Origin: Lentibacter sp.
GTDB lineage: Bacteria > Pseudomonadota > Alphaproteobacteria > Rhodobacterales > Rhodobacteraceae
Length of the DNA stretch: 35,821 nucleotides
NCBI GenBank assembly: GCA_016744435.1
Contig: JADGEJ010000037.1
Coordinates: forward strand, 1 to 35,821
Reading direction: 5' to 3'
The notes beneath the pieces were generated by a model. The model saw only the letters and a list, made by a program, of their open reading frames with translations. It did not search any database and was not told where the DNA came from. Below, piece by piece: positions 15,853 to 24,209 of the stretch. The position numbers were made by a program, and so were the translations under genes. Each line of letters begins with the position of its first letter. Position 1 is the first letter of the stretch.

Positions 15853-18639
15853 ATGAGCCTCTACACCGACTACCTCGCCGAGATCGCCACCCGTAAAGAG
15901 CAAGGCCTGCACCCCAAGCCGATTGATGACGCTGCGCTGGTAGGCGAACTCATCTCGCAGATTAAGGACACAGGCAACGAGCACCGCGAAGACTCGCTTA
16001 AGTTCTTCATCTATAACACTTTGCCGGGCACAACGAGCGCCGCAGGCACCAAGGCTGCCTTCCTGAAAGAGATCATTCTGGGCACTTCAGTTGTCGCAGA
16101 AATCTCGCCGGAGTTTGCCTTTGAGCTTCTGTCACACATGAAGGGCGGCCCCTCTGTTGACGTGCTTCTGACGCTTGCGCTTGGTGGCGATGCTACGATT
16201 GCCCAGCAGGCAGCCGACGTTCTGAAGACACAGGTGTTCCTCTACGAATCTGACACCGACAGGCTCGCCGCCGCGAACACCGCAGGCAATGCGATGGCCA
16301 AAGAGATTCTGGAAAGCTATGCCAAGGCCGAGTTTTTCACCAAGCTTCCAGCGATTGATGAAGAAATCAAAGTTGTCACCTACATCGCCGCCGAGGGCGA
16401 CATCTCGACTGACTTGCTCTCACCGGGCAACCAAGCGCACTCGCGCTCAGACCGCGAGCTGCATGGCAAATGCCTGATCACACCAGAAGCGCAGGGCGAA
16501 ATTCAGGCGCTGCAAAAGGCCAACCCAGACGCGCGCGTCATGCTGATTGCCGAGAAAGGCACGATGGGCGTTGGCTCATCGCGGATGTCGGGCGTTAACA
16601 ACGTGGCGCTTTGGACAGGCAAGCAAGCCAGCCCCTATGTGCCATTCGTAAACTTCGCGCCGATCGTGGCCGGCACCAACGGCATCTCGCCGATCTTCCT
16701 CACGACAGTGGGTGTGACAGGCGGCATCGGCCTTGATCTGGACAACTGGGTCAAGAAGACAGACGCGGACGGCAACACCGTGATGGACGCCAACGGCGAC
16801 CCGGTTCTGGAGCAGACCTACTCGGTTGAAACCGGCAAGATCCTGACCATCAACACCAAGACCCAAAAGCTCTATGAAGGCGACAAGGAGCTGGTTGATA
16901 TCTCGAAAGCTCTCACGCCACAGAAGGTCGAGTTCATCAAAGCGGGCGGCTCTTACGCCATCGTCTTTGGCAAGAAGCTGCAAAACTTCGCGGCCAAAAC
17001 GCTGGGTGTTGAGGCGCCACAAGTCTTCGCGCCTGCACGCGAGATCACCCATGAAGGCCAAGGCCTGACGGCTGTTGAGAAGATCTTTAACCGCCAAGCA
17101 GTTGGCGTAACCGAAGGCGCCGTGCTGCACGCGGGCTCTGACGTGCGCGTCGAAGTCAACATTGTTGGCTCGCAAGACACGACCGGCCTCATGACATCGC
17201 AAGAGCTTGAGAGCATGGCAGCGACCGTTATCTCGCCGATCGTTGATGGCGCCTACCAGTCGGGCTGTCACACGGCCTCGGTTTGGGACTTGAAGGCGCA
17301 AGCCAACATCCCCAAGCTTATGAGCTTCATGAACAAATTCGGCCTGATCACCGCGCGTGATCCGAAGGGGGAATACCCCGCGATGACAGACGTGATCCAC
17401 AAGGTGCTCAACGACCTCACGGTTGACGACTGGGACGTTACCATCGGCGGCGACAGCCACACCCGCATGTCAAAAGGCGTGGCCTTTGGCGCGGATTCAG
17501 GCACAGTTGCACTGGCGCTGGCAACGGGCGAGGCGACAATGCCTATCCCTGAGTCAGTTAAAGTCACGTTCAAGGGCGCCATGAAAGGCTACATGGATTT
17601 CCGCGATGTGGTGCACGCCACGCAAGCGCAGATGCTCAAGCAGTTTGGTGACAACGTCTTCCAAGGCCGGATCATCGAAGTGCACCTTGGCACGCTTCTG
17701 GCCGACCAAGCCTTTACCTTCACCGACTGGACAGCTGAGATGAAGGCGAAAGCCTCGATCTGTATCTCCGAAGACGAGACGCTGATCGGCTCGCTGGAAC
17801 TGGCCAAGAGCCGCATCCAGATCATGATCGACAAGGGCATGGACAACGCGGCGCAGACGCTTCAAGGCCTGATCAACAAAGCCGACAAGCGCATCGCCGA
17901 GATCAAGTCAGGCGCGAACCCTGCCTTGACGCCTGATGACAACGCCAAGTACTTCGCCGAAGTTGTGGTTGATCTTGATGCGATCATCGAACCCATGATC
18001 GCTGACCCTGACGTCAACAACGCCGATGTGTCAAAGCGTTATACGCACGACACGATCCGCCCTGTCTCTTACTACGGCGGCGACAAGCACGTTGATTTGG
18101 GCTTTGTTGGCTCGTGCATGGTGCATAAGGGCGACATGAAGATCGTCGCGCAGATGCTCAAGAACATCGAAGCGACTGAAGGTAAAGTCACCTTCAAGGC
18201 GCCTCTCGTCGTGGCTGCGCCAACCTACAACATCATTGACGAGCTGAAAGAAGAGGGCGACTGGGACATCCTGCAAAAGTATTCGGGCTTTGAGTTTGAC
18301 GACTTCGCCCCGAAAAGCGCGGCGCGCACAGAGTATGAGAACATCCTCTACCTCGAGCGCCCGGGCTGTAACCTTTGCATGGGCAACCAGGAAAAAGCCG
18401 CCAAAGGCGACACCGTGCTGGCCACGTCAACCCGCCTCTTCCAAGGCCGCGTTGTTGAAGACACCGCCGAGAAGAAAGGCGAGTCGCTTCTAGCGTCAAC
18501 GCCAGTTGTTGTTCTCTCGGCCATTCTGGGCAGAACACCAAGCATGGAAGAATACAAAGCTGCAGTTGAAGGCATCAACCTGACGAAGTTTGCCCCGCCG
18601 GTTGAAAAACCCGCAGGTGCGCGCTCCGCACACTTCTAA
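15853..18639 (+). CDS. acnB: aconitate hydratase B / 2-methylisocitrate dehydratase
   Basis: TCA-cycle aconitase that isomerises citrate and isocitrate in the cytoplasm with a [4Fe-4S] cluster. At 928 residues it is longer than the 865 of E. coli AcnB. The N-terminal HEAT-like domain opens MSLYTDYLAEIATRKEQGLH. The swivel/cluster region has EKGTMGVGSSRMSG, IGGDSHTRMSKGVAFGADSG and the cluster cysteines in GSCMVHKGD (Cys755) and RPGCNLCMGNQ (Cys839, Cys842). The spacing between the first and second cluster Cys is 84 residues against 59 in E. coli. An extra charged segment around residues 297-360 (KKTDADGNTVMDANGDP onward) accounts for more of the added length. Ribosome site GGA lies before ATG 15853. 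Two hairpins follow the gene. Confidence 0.96.
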   Translation: MSLYTDYLAEIATRKEQGLHPKPIDDAALVGELISQIKDTGNEHREDSLKFFIYNTLPGTTSAAGTKAAFLKEIILGTSVVAEISPEFAFELLSHMKGGPSVDVLLTLALGGDATIAQQAADVLKTQVFLYESDTDRLAAANTAGNAMAKEILESYAKAEFFTKLPAIDEEIKVVTYIAAEGDISTDLLSPGNQAHSRSDRELHGKCLITPEAQGEIQALQKANPDARVMLIAEKGTMGVGSSRMSGVNNVALWTGKQASPYVPFVNFAPIVAGTNGISPIFLTTVGVTGGIGLDLDNWVKKTDADGNTVMDANGDPVLEQTYSVETGKILTINTKTQKLYEGDKELVDISKALTPQKVEFIKAGGSYAIVFGKKLQNFAAKTLGVEAPQVFAPAREITHEGQGLTAVEKIFNRQAVGVTEGAVLHAGSDVRVEVNIVGSQDTTGLMTSQELESMAATVISPIVDGAYQSGCHTASVWDLKAQANIPKLMSFMNKFGLITARDPKGEYPAMTDVIHKVLNDLTVDDWDVTIGGDSHTRMSKGVAFGADSGTVALALATGEATMPIPESVKVTFKGAMKGYMDFRDVVHATQAQMLKQFGDNVFQGRIIEVHLGTLLADQAFTFTDWTAEMKAKASICISEDETLIGSLELAKSRIQIMIDKGMDNAAQTLQGLINKADKRIAEIKSGANPALTPDDNAKYFAEVVVDLDAIIEPMIADPDVNNADVSKRYTHDTIRPVSYYGGDKHVDLGFVGSCMVHKGDMKIVAQMLKNIEATEGKVTFKAPLVVAAPTYNIIDELKEEGDWDILQKYSGFEFDDFAPKSAARTEYENILYLERPGCNLCMGNQEKAAKGDTVLATSTRLFQGRVVEDTAEKKGESLLASTPVVVLSAILGRTPSMEEYKAAVEGINLTKFAPPVEKPAGARSAHF

Positions 18640-18664
18640 GGGCTGTACACTTCTAAGGGCTGTA
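18631..18664. repeat. 17-bp tandem duplication of the acnB 3' end
   Basis: CACTTCTAAGGGCTGTA occurs at 18631-18647 and again at 18648-18664. The first copy contains the last acnB codons and the stop codon TAA, the second is non-coding. Confidence 0.9.
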
Positions 18665-18740
18665 CTAGAAACTGAGGCTGCCTTCCTTCAGGTTGGGCAG
18701 CCTTGGCTTAGGCACTGCCGACACAGCTTTGAAACAAAAT

Positions 18741-18767
18741 AAAAGGCGGCCCGAAAGCCGCCTTTTT
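18741..18767 (+). terminator. intrinsic terminator downstream of acnB
   Basis: AAAAGGCGGC (18741-18750) pairs with GCCGCCTTTT (18757-18766) around CCGAAA. The T-run on one side and A-run on the other allow termination in either direction. Confidence 0.9.
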
Positions 18768-18863
18768 GATAATGAAAATGTCTTCTAAAATAGGTCTTGG
18801 TTCGGTGTCGTGAAGACCGCCTCTGTGCAGTGCTAAGGTCACAATGACCTCTGCTTAGATGTG

Positions 18864-18965
18864 TTACAGTCCTAAGATCGGGACAGATGCTAGGGCTACA
18901 ACGCCAGCCAAGCTGACAAAAACACAGGCTGCGGCCGTCAAATCGATGATAGGATAACCCCCCAT
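18864..18965 (-). CDS. possible 33-aa hydrophobic small protein
   Basis: ATG 18965 to TAA 18864 encodes 33 residues. It starts MGGYPIIDLT and continues as one hydrophobic helix-like stretch (AAACVFVSLAGVVALASV) ending PILGL. This resembles a single-pass membrane miniprotein. The ribosome site is weak (GAGA 5 bp upstream) and there is no neighbour to support it. A dyad, AGGTCA with TGACCT, follows its stop. It could be chance. Confidence 0.3.
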   Translation of the reverse strand: MGGYPIIDLTAAACVFVSLAGVVALASVPILGL

Positions 18966-19158
18966 TGTCTCAACGACGACTATTCTGACGCGCGAAATAG
19001 CGCTCCAAAATAAAGCTCAATTCCGAAGGCACTCATCCCTGAGCTGTTCGGTCTTTCGCCTGTAAAGTATCGATTAACTCCATCTCCCCAAGTTCAATAT
19101 AATCAAACTACATAAGAGCCAGGCGGCGGTCATACCCCAGATTGGGTAAAAACGTGTT

Positions 19159-20937
19159 TTATTTGACCAAAGGGTCCAAAACTTCCAGCACGTCGCGCCA
19201 GTGGCGGAAGAAAATCAGCTGGCCCGCGTCTTCATAGACGCGATAATCAATCCAGTCATGCTGACGCTGAAAGTCTTGCAATGTTTCGCGCGGCACTTGT
19301 GGATCATGCGCCCCGTTGATGAAAGTCACCGGAGTTTTGCCTTTCAAAGCATCCACATCGGCAGACCAGTCGCCATTCTGGCGGCCAAGGATCGCGCGTG
19401 AAAACGCATCGTGCGCGGAGTGGGTTTTGGACAAAGCCACTTCGGAGCCTGTGACCATTGCCTCAAAAACTTCCGGCTCTTCAAAGGTTTCGACATCAGC
19501 GGGCGAGTTGCCATAAACCGCGTTGATAAATCCGTGTTTGCCAATTTTGCGCGCCAATAGAAAGCCCGCCTTCACCATGAAGGGCACGAGATGAGGGGTG
19601 TATTTGGCCCCTGCCAAAATAAAGCGGTGCCACTTTTCCATGCGTTCAAACTGCTCGCGCAGCGTCATCGGCAAAACACCTGCGCAGCAAACAATTGCGG
19701 TGAACCTTTCAGGGTGCAACCGCGCCAGTTGAACCGCATAAAACGAGTCACTGCCCAAGCTAAGGATCGGACAGCTCTTAACTTTTTCCGCAGCCAGTAT
19801 CTGCAGGGTGTCCTGCACCTGCGCATCATCATAGCTTGCCCGTTTTGGCAGCGATGTCGACATGCCATAACCGGAACGTACCGGAACAATAACACGCCAG
19901 CCGCGCTTTTCAGCTTCCGCCTCGGCCGAGGCTGTCCAACGGACGAGGCCGTAATCAAGCGGCAAGAACAAGAGAGGCTTGCCTTTAGGGTCTCCCAAAA
20001 CAAGGTAGTCCACACGCCGCCCGTCAGGGGCTGTCAGCGTCTGAAAGTCTCGCGAGGCGAGCGTCGCATAGCCCTGACTCACAAGACGCGGCTCAACCTG
20101 CGTGTCGAGGGTAAGGTTGGCCATGTCCATAACCGAAAGCGCCAGTCGGATCAGCTCGACTTGCGAGCGCGTTTCTGTTTTCGACAGGATAGATTTGACC
20201 TGCGCGCGCACCGTGTCAACCGAGCGGCCACGCTGGGCTGCTATATCGCTGACAGAGCAGCACTCAACGAGGCCTTGCACAACATCGGCCTCTGCCCCGC
20301 TCAGGCTAAAGGCGCGGCGCAAAATGTCGTTAAAGCCCTCGGGCCAGCCCACTTCGCTAGAAGCCGCAAGGATCAGCGGTGCACCATCTGCTGTTTGGCA
20401 ACGCTGCAAGCGCAACACCACAAAGTGCCCCTTCTCAAGCGAGCGCACCCGCAAAACAGCGGTGTCTTGCTCAGAGCCCGTAAGCAAAGAGCGCACGGTT
20501 TTGCCGATCGCTTCGATATCGTCAGCATTCACCGCAAGGTCGGAAAGCTTTGAGCTTTCATCGAGCGCCAGACGCTCACTCGCAGCCGAATTCGCGGCCT
20601 TTACCGCAAGGCTGCTGTCCAGAACAAACGCTGACACTTTGCCAAACGGCGCGAGAATACTGTGCACCTCGTCAGCTTGCGTCGACAGGTCAACACGGTC
20701 GAGAAACTCGCCTGCGCGGTAGAAATGTCCTGCAATCATTGGATCATCAAGCAACCGCGGCGCTGAAAAGTCGGCATGTGCCCGCAACGGCCTGACGGCG
20801 CTTTCCCAGACATCGAGCAATGTCTCGTAGCGTTCGGGATCAAGCGCCACGTCATACAACCTGTCGATCGCCTCATTGCGTTCCTGGTCTGACAGGTCAA
20901 CGGCTTCATCCTGAGGTTGTGTGCGCTTAGTATCCAT
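19159..20937 (-). CDS. LuxR-type HTH regulator fused to a degenerate alpha/beta-hydrolase domain
   Basis: A 592-residue fusion. Residues about 25-200 look like a PAS-type sensory region. Residues 211-265 are a LuxR/GerE HTH (LSGAEADVVQGLVECCSVSD, then RSVDTVRAQVKSIL). Residues about 300-592 follow the alpha/beta-hydrolase fold, with PLLFLPLDYG in place of the usual oxyanion strand and a nucleophile-elbow region LSLGSDSFYAVQLARLHPE. At the nucleophile position the residue is Asp397 (G-S-D-S-F), not Ser. At the catalytic-His position in EDAGQLIFFRHW there is Gln573. The domain may therefore bind rather than hydrolyse a small ligand. A 24-bp dyad lies 54 bp upstream of the start. Confidence 0.85.
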   Translation of the reverse strand: MDTKRTQPQDEAVDLSDQERNEAIDRLYDVALDPERYETLLDVWESAVRPLRAHADFSAPRLLDDPMIAGHFYRAGEFLDRVDLSTQADEVHSILAPFGKVSAFVLDSSLAVKAANSAASERLALDESSKLSDLAVNADDIEAIGKTVRSLLTGSEQDTAVLRVRSLEKGHFVVLRLQRCQTADGAPLILAASSEVGWPEGFNDILRRAFSLSGAEADVVQGLVECCSVSDIAAQRGRSVDTVRAQVKSILSKTETRSQVELIRLALSVMDMANLTLDTQVEPRLVSQGYATLASRDFQTLTAPDGRRVDYLVLGDPKGKPLLFLPLDYGLVRWTASAEAEAEKRGWRVIVPVRSGYGMSTSLPKRASYDDAQVQDTLQILAAEKVKSCPILSLGSDSFYAVQLARLHPERFTAIVCCAGVLPMTLREQFERMEKWHRFILAGAKYTPHLVPFMVKAGFLLARKIGKHGFINAVYGNSPADVETFEEPEVFEAMVTGSEVALSKTHSAHDAFSRAILGRQNGDWSADVDALKGKTPVTFINGAHDPQVPRETLQDFQRQHDWIDYRVYEDAGQLIFFRHWRDVLEVLDPLVK

Positions 20938-21777
20938 ACTCTGCCCCTACGGTTCTGCTGCCAGAAGGATAGCACAAACCACCGCGTCTTGCAGGTATGT
21001 TTTACCTTACCTGCGGGGTTGATTCGACGATCCGGACTATTTGGCGAACACAGTTAAAAGGACAGCTCCAGAGGCGAGAGCCAGCCCCGATTCTTTGGAG
21101 TTTACCCGCACAAAACCGCACCGGCTTGAGCCACAACTTGCAATAAGAAATTTCTTTTTCCAGGTCAAATCTGACGAACTCAAAGGCCTCTTCCAGCAAC
21201 TCGTGTCTTCCCCGATGTGAAGTCGGAATGCGCCCTATTTCGCGCCAACCGGCTGCACGACTGCCCGCGTAATGCCTTTGAAAAGATTAACGAAAACTTA
21301 ATTACTCCGCTGCCCAGCCCCGAGCCACAACCGCAGTATCACAGCCGCAAAAAACCGGCCAAAACTGACATGACCTCACTATATATGGGGAGCCAAAATC
21401 CACCAAACCCTGCAATATCCACAAAAGGTATGGAATTCCTTAACTTGACTTAGAATCTGATCTGGATGAAGCTCTGGCAATAACTTACCAGTGACCCATT
21501 TTATTTTTACCACCTAATTTTCAGTGTCACACTTTTACCGTGACCACATATTTATGAGTTGTTTTGGATGATCGGGCACGGAGCTCTCCACCAATTTGGT
21601 GATCTGCTTTGAAGCTGCCACAGGCTTAATACCAAGCCTCGATTTGTACCGTGATATCCTGCAGCCGCATGTTCCCAACATACTCGGCCACGTCTTTCGC
21701 ACGCCTTGCATTCAGCACAGGCCAGCGGCGCGTCCAAAACACAAAACGCTAAACGCAATTTTTTCTGGAGAACCATC
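20938..21777. other. 840-bp gene-poor region upstream of the repeat-protein gene
   Basis: Contains the divergent controls of the LuxR-hydrolase gene and the repeat-protein gene. Visible features are a dyad at 20991-21014 and the palindrome AAGAAATTTCTT at 21145-21156. A stretch at about 21270-21560 is clearly more AT-rich than its surroundings. I could not place a convincing -35/-10 pair. No gene with a credible start and composition was found. Confidence 0.6.
20991..21014. promoter_or_regulatory. 24-bp dyad upstream of the LuxR-hydrolase gene
   Basis: GCAGGTA (20991-20997) and TACCTGC (21008-21014) form a symmetric site centred about 65 bp before the start codon at 20937. A site of this size and position suits autoregulation by the LuxR-type protein; this is inference. 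Confidence 0.45.
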
Positions 21778-24084
21778 ATGACACTCTCAACATTCACTGC
21801 TGAAGCCACAATCGAATTTGACCTTGAAGCTCTGATCGCCGCAACGGCTGATCTCTTCGCACCTGTAAGCTTTGCCGATGGCAACGAAGGTAACGAAGAT
21901 AACGAAGGCAACGAGGACGACGAAGGCAACGAAGATAACGAAGGCAACGAAGGCAACGAAGACAACGAAGGCAACGAAAACGACGAAGGCAACGAAAACA
22001 ACGAAGGCGACGAAGGCGACGAAGGCCCTGCCGACGGCAACGAAGGCAACGAAGACAACGAAGGCAACGAAGCCGACGAAGGCAACGAGGGCAACGAGCA
22101 CAACGAAGGTAACGAAGACAACGAAGGCAACGAAAACGACGAAGGCAACGAAGGTAACGAAGGCGACGAAGGCGACGAAGACGACGAAGGTAGCGAAGGC
22201 AACGAAGGCAACGAAGACGACGAAGGCAACGAAAACGACGAGGGCAACGAAGACAACGAAGGCGACGAGCATAACGAAGACGACGAAGGCAACGAAAACA
22301 ACGAAGGCGACGAAGGCGATGAAGCCAACGAAGGTAACGAAAGCGACGAAGGCGACGAGAACAACGAAGGCGACGAAGGCAACGAAAACGACGAAGGCGA
22401 CGAAGTAAACGAAGGCAACGAAGACGACGAAGGCGACGAAGGCGACGAGCACGACGAAGGCAACGAAGGCAACGAAGGCACCGAAGGCGACGAAGCCAAC
22501 GAAAACGACGAAGGCAACGAAGGCACCGAAGGCGACGAAGGCAACGAGAACGACGAAGGCAACGAAGGCGACGAAGGCATCAACCTCGGCATCGAAGGTG
22601 ACGAAGGTGACGAATCTGACGAAGGCGACGAAGGCAACGAGAACGACGAAGGCAACGAAGACAACGAAGGTGACGAAGCCGATGAGGGTGACGAAGGCGA
22701 CGAAGCCAACGAAGGTAACGAAGGCGACGAAGGTAACGAAGGCAACGAAGGCAACGAATTCGGCGACGAAGGCGACGAAGCCAACGAAGGTAACGAAAAC
22801 AACGAAGGCGACGAAGGCAACGAGAACAACGAAGGCGACGAGGGCGTCGAGGGCGACGAAGGGAACGAAAACAACGAAGGTGACGAAGGTAACGAAGGCG
22901 ACGAAGGCGACGAATCTGCCTCGCAAGATGGTGACCTTGTAGGAGCCAACGAAGGCGACGAGGGCAACGAAAACGACGAAGCCAACGAAAGCGACGAGCA
23001 CGACGAAGGCAACGAAGGCGAGGAAGGCAACGAAGGCAACGAAACCTTCCCGAATGTCGGCCTCGAAAACGACGAAGGTAACGAAGGCGACGAAGCCGAT
23101 GAGGGTGACGAAGGCGACGAAGCCAACGAAGGTAACGAAGGCGACGAAGGTAACGAAAACAACGAGTACAACGAAGGCAACGAATCCGGCGACGAATTTG
23201 ACGAAGGTGACGAAGACAACGAAAACAACGAAAGCGACGAAGGTAACGAAAGCAACGAAGGCGACGAAGGTAACGAAGACAACGAAGGCAACGAAGGCGA
23301 CGAAGGCAATGAAGGCGACGAGTTGACCGACGGTAACGAAAGCAACGAAGGCGACGAAGGTAACGAAGCCGACGAAGGTAACGAAGACAACGAAGGCGAC
23401 GAAGGTAACGAAAACGACGAAGGTAACGAAGGTAACGAAGGCCTTAACCTCGGCTTCGAAAACGACGAAGGTAACGAGGACGACGAAGGCGACGAAGGTA
23501 ACGAGAACGACGAAGGCAACGAAGGCACCGAAGGCGACGAAGGTAACGAAGGCGACGAAGGTGGCAACGAAAACGACGAAGGCGACGAAAGCAACGAAGG
23601 CGACGAAAACAACGAAGACAACGAAGGAAACGAAGGCGACGAAGGCGACGAAAATAACGAGTTCAACGAAGGTAACGAAGATAACGAATCCAACGAAGGT
23701 AACGAAGGCGACGAAGATAACGAAGGTAACGAAGGCGTCGAAGGCGACGAAGGCGACGAAAACAACGAAGGAAACGAAAGCGACGAAGGCGATGAAGGCA
23801 ACGAGGGCAACGAAACCCTTGAAGGCGACGTCAACGACGAAGGTGACGAATCCAACGAAGGTAACGAAGGCAACGAAGGCGACGAAGGCTTCGAGAGTGA
23901 CGAAGGCGACGAAGGCGACGAAGCCAACGAAGGTAACGAAAACGACGAAGGTAACGAAAACAACGAAAACGACGAAGGCGACGAAGACGACGAAAACAAC
24001 GAGAACGACGAAGGCGACGAGAACGACGAAGGTGACGAAGGCAATGAAGACAACGAAGGTAACGAAGGCGACGAAGGCGTCTGA
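21778..24084 (+). CDS. giant polyacidic tripeptide-repeat protein, (x-[N/D]-E)n
   Basis: I do not recognise this 768-residue protein. Residues 1-34 (MTLSTFTAEATIEFDLEALI, then AATADLFAPVSFAD) are non-repetitive and partly hydrophobic, without basic residues, so not a Sec signal. From about residue 35 to the end it is built from roughly 240 tripeptides G-N-E, G-D-E, D-N-E, N-D-E and variants, coded by a 9-bp DNA period such as GGCAACGAA. Glu is almost invariant at the third place. There is no Lys, Arg, Cys or Trp and only the initiator Met. A few inserts break the phase, three of them alike (N-[L/V]-G-[I/L/F]-E). ATG 21778 has CTGGAGA 6 bp upstream. An intrinsic terminator follows. Acidic, Cys-free composition would suit type I export through the genes at 27178-30221, but no RTX nonapeptides or known C-terminal signal are present. 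Other frames and the opposite strand are also open, as an effect of the repeat. Confidence 0.85.
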   Translation: MTLSTFTAEATIEFDLEALIAATADLFAPVSFADGNEGNEDNEGNEDDEGNEDNEGNEGNEDNEGNENDEGNENNEGDEGDEGPADGNEGNEDNEGNEADEGNEGNEHNEGNEDNEGNENDEGNEGNEGDEGDEDDEGSEGNEGNEDDEGNENDEGNEDNEGDEHNEDDEGNENNEGDEGDEANEGNESDEGDENNEGDEGNENDEGDEVNEGNEDDEGDEGDEHDEGNEGNEGTEGDEANENDEGNEGTEGDEGNENDEGNEGDEGINLGIEGDEGDESDEGDEGNENDEGNEDNEGDEADEGDEGDEANEGNEGDEGNEGNEGNEFGDEGDEANEGNENNEGDEGNENNEGDEGVEGDEGNENNEGDEGNEGDEGDESASQDGDLVGANEGDEGNENDEANESDEHDEGNEGEEGNEGNETFPNVGLENDEGNEGDEADEGDEGDEANEGNEGDEGNENNEYNEGNESGDEFDEGDEDNENNESDEGNESNEGDEGNEDNEGNEGDEGNEGDELTDGNESNEGDEGNEADEGNEDNEGDEGNENDEGNEGNEGLNLGFENDEGNEDDEGDEGNENDEGNEGTEGDEGNEGDEGGNENDEGDESNEGDENNEDNEGNEGDEGDENNEFNEGNEDNESNEGNEGDEDNEGNEGVEGDEGDENNEGNESDEGDEGNEGNETLEGDVNDEGDESNEGNEGNEGDEGFESDEGDEGDEANEGNENDEGNENNENDEGDEDDENNENDEGDENDEGDEGNEDNEGNEGDEGV
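21880..24081 (+). repeat. 9-bp-period DNA repeat array
   Basis: About 2.2 kb of degenerate 9-bp units (consensus GAAGGYRAC) running almost unbroken. Because the unit is a multiple of three, gain or loss of copies keeps the reading frame. A 69-bp block is duplicated exactly at 22672-22740 and 23089-23157. Confidence 0.95.
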
Positions 24085-24150
24085 TACCCTCACATTGCTA
24101 GAGTTGGTTGCGCGCGCCTTGCGCAACCCGCCCTCTCTAAAACCAAAAAA

Positions 24151-24180
24151 GAAGCCCGGTGTTTGCCGGGCTTCTTTCGT
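24151..24180 (+). terminator. intrinsic terminator of the repeat-protein gene
   Basis: GAAGCCCGG (24151-24159) pairs with CCGGGCTTC (24166-24174) around TGTTTG, followed by a T-rich tail and preceded by an A-tract. It lies 66 bp after the stop codon. Confidence 0.92.
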
Positions 24181-24209
24181 TGTGGGGCCAAGGTTCGTTA
24201 AGAAAAGCG

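Larger units (their letters stand above)
18640..19158. other. 519-bp gap after acnB
   Basis: Holds the second copy of the 17-bp duplication, a stem without T-run (AGGCTGCC 18675-18682 with GGCAGCCT 18696-18703), a classical terminator at 18741-18767, the dyad AGGTCA-caa-TGACCT near 18836-18851 and a possible 33-aa leftward ORF at 18864-18965. About 190 bp up to the next gene show nothing recognisable. Confidence 0.6.

Noticed and set aside
21552-21740. Possible broken leftward gene (reading VLNARRAKDVAEYVGNMRLQ, then a shifted frame ending PDHPKQLI)
   Set aside because: The composition looks protein-like, but no family was recognised and a frameshift must be assumed.
21880-24081. Repeat array as CRISPR, RTX or collagen-like region
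   Set aside because: The period is 9 bp without spacers, the GGxGxDxxx nonapeptide is absent, and Gly is not invariant every third residue with no Pro to speak of.
21552-24126. Two leftward ORFs of 833 and 779 codons across the repeat array
   Set aside because: Their Ser/Pro/Leu and Val/Phe/Ala patterns are the antisense reading of the 9-bp unit; neither has a credible start region or terminator.
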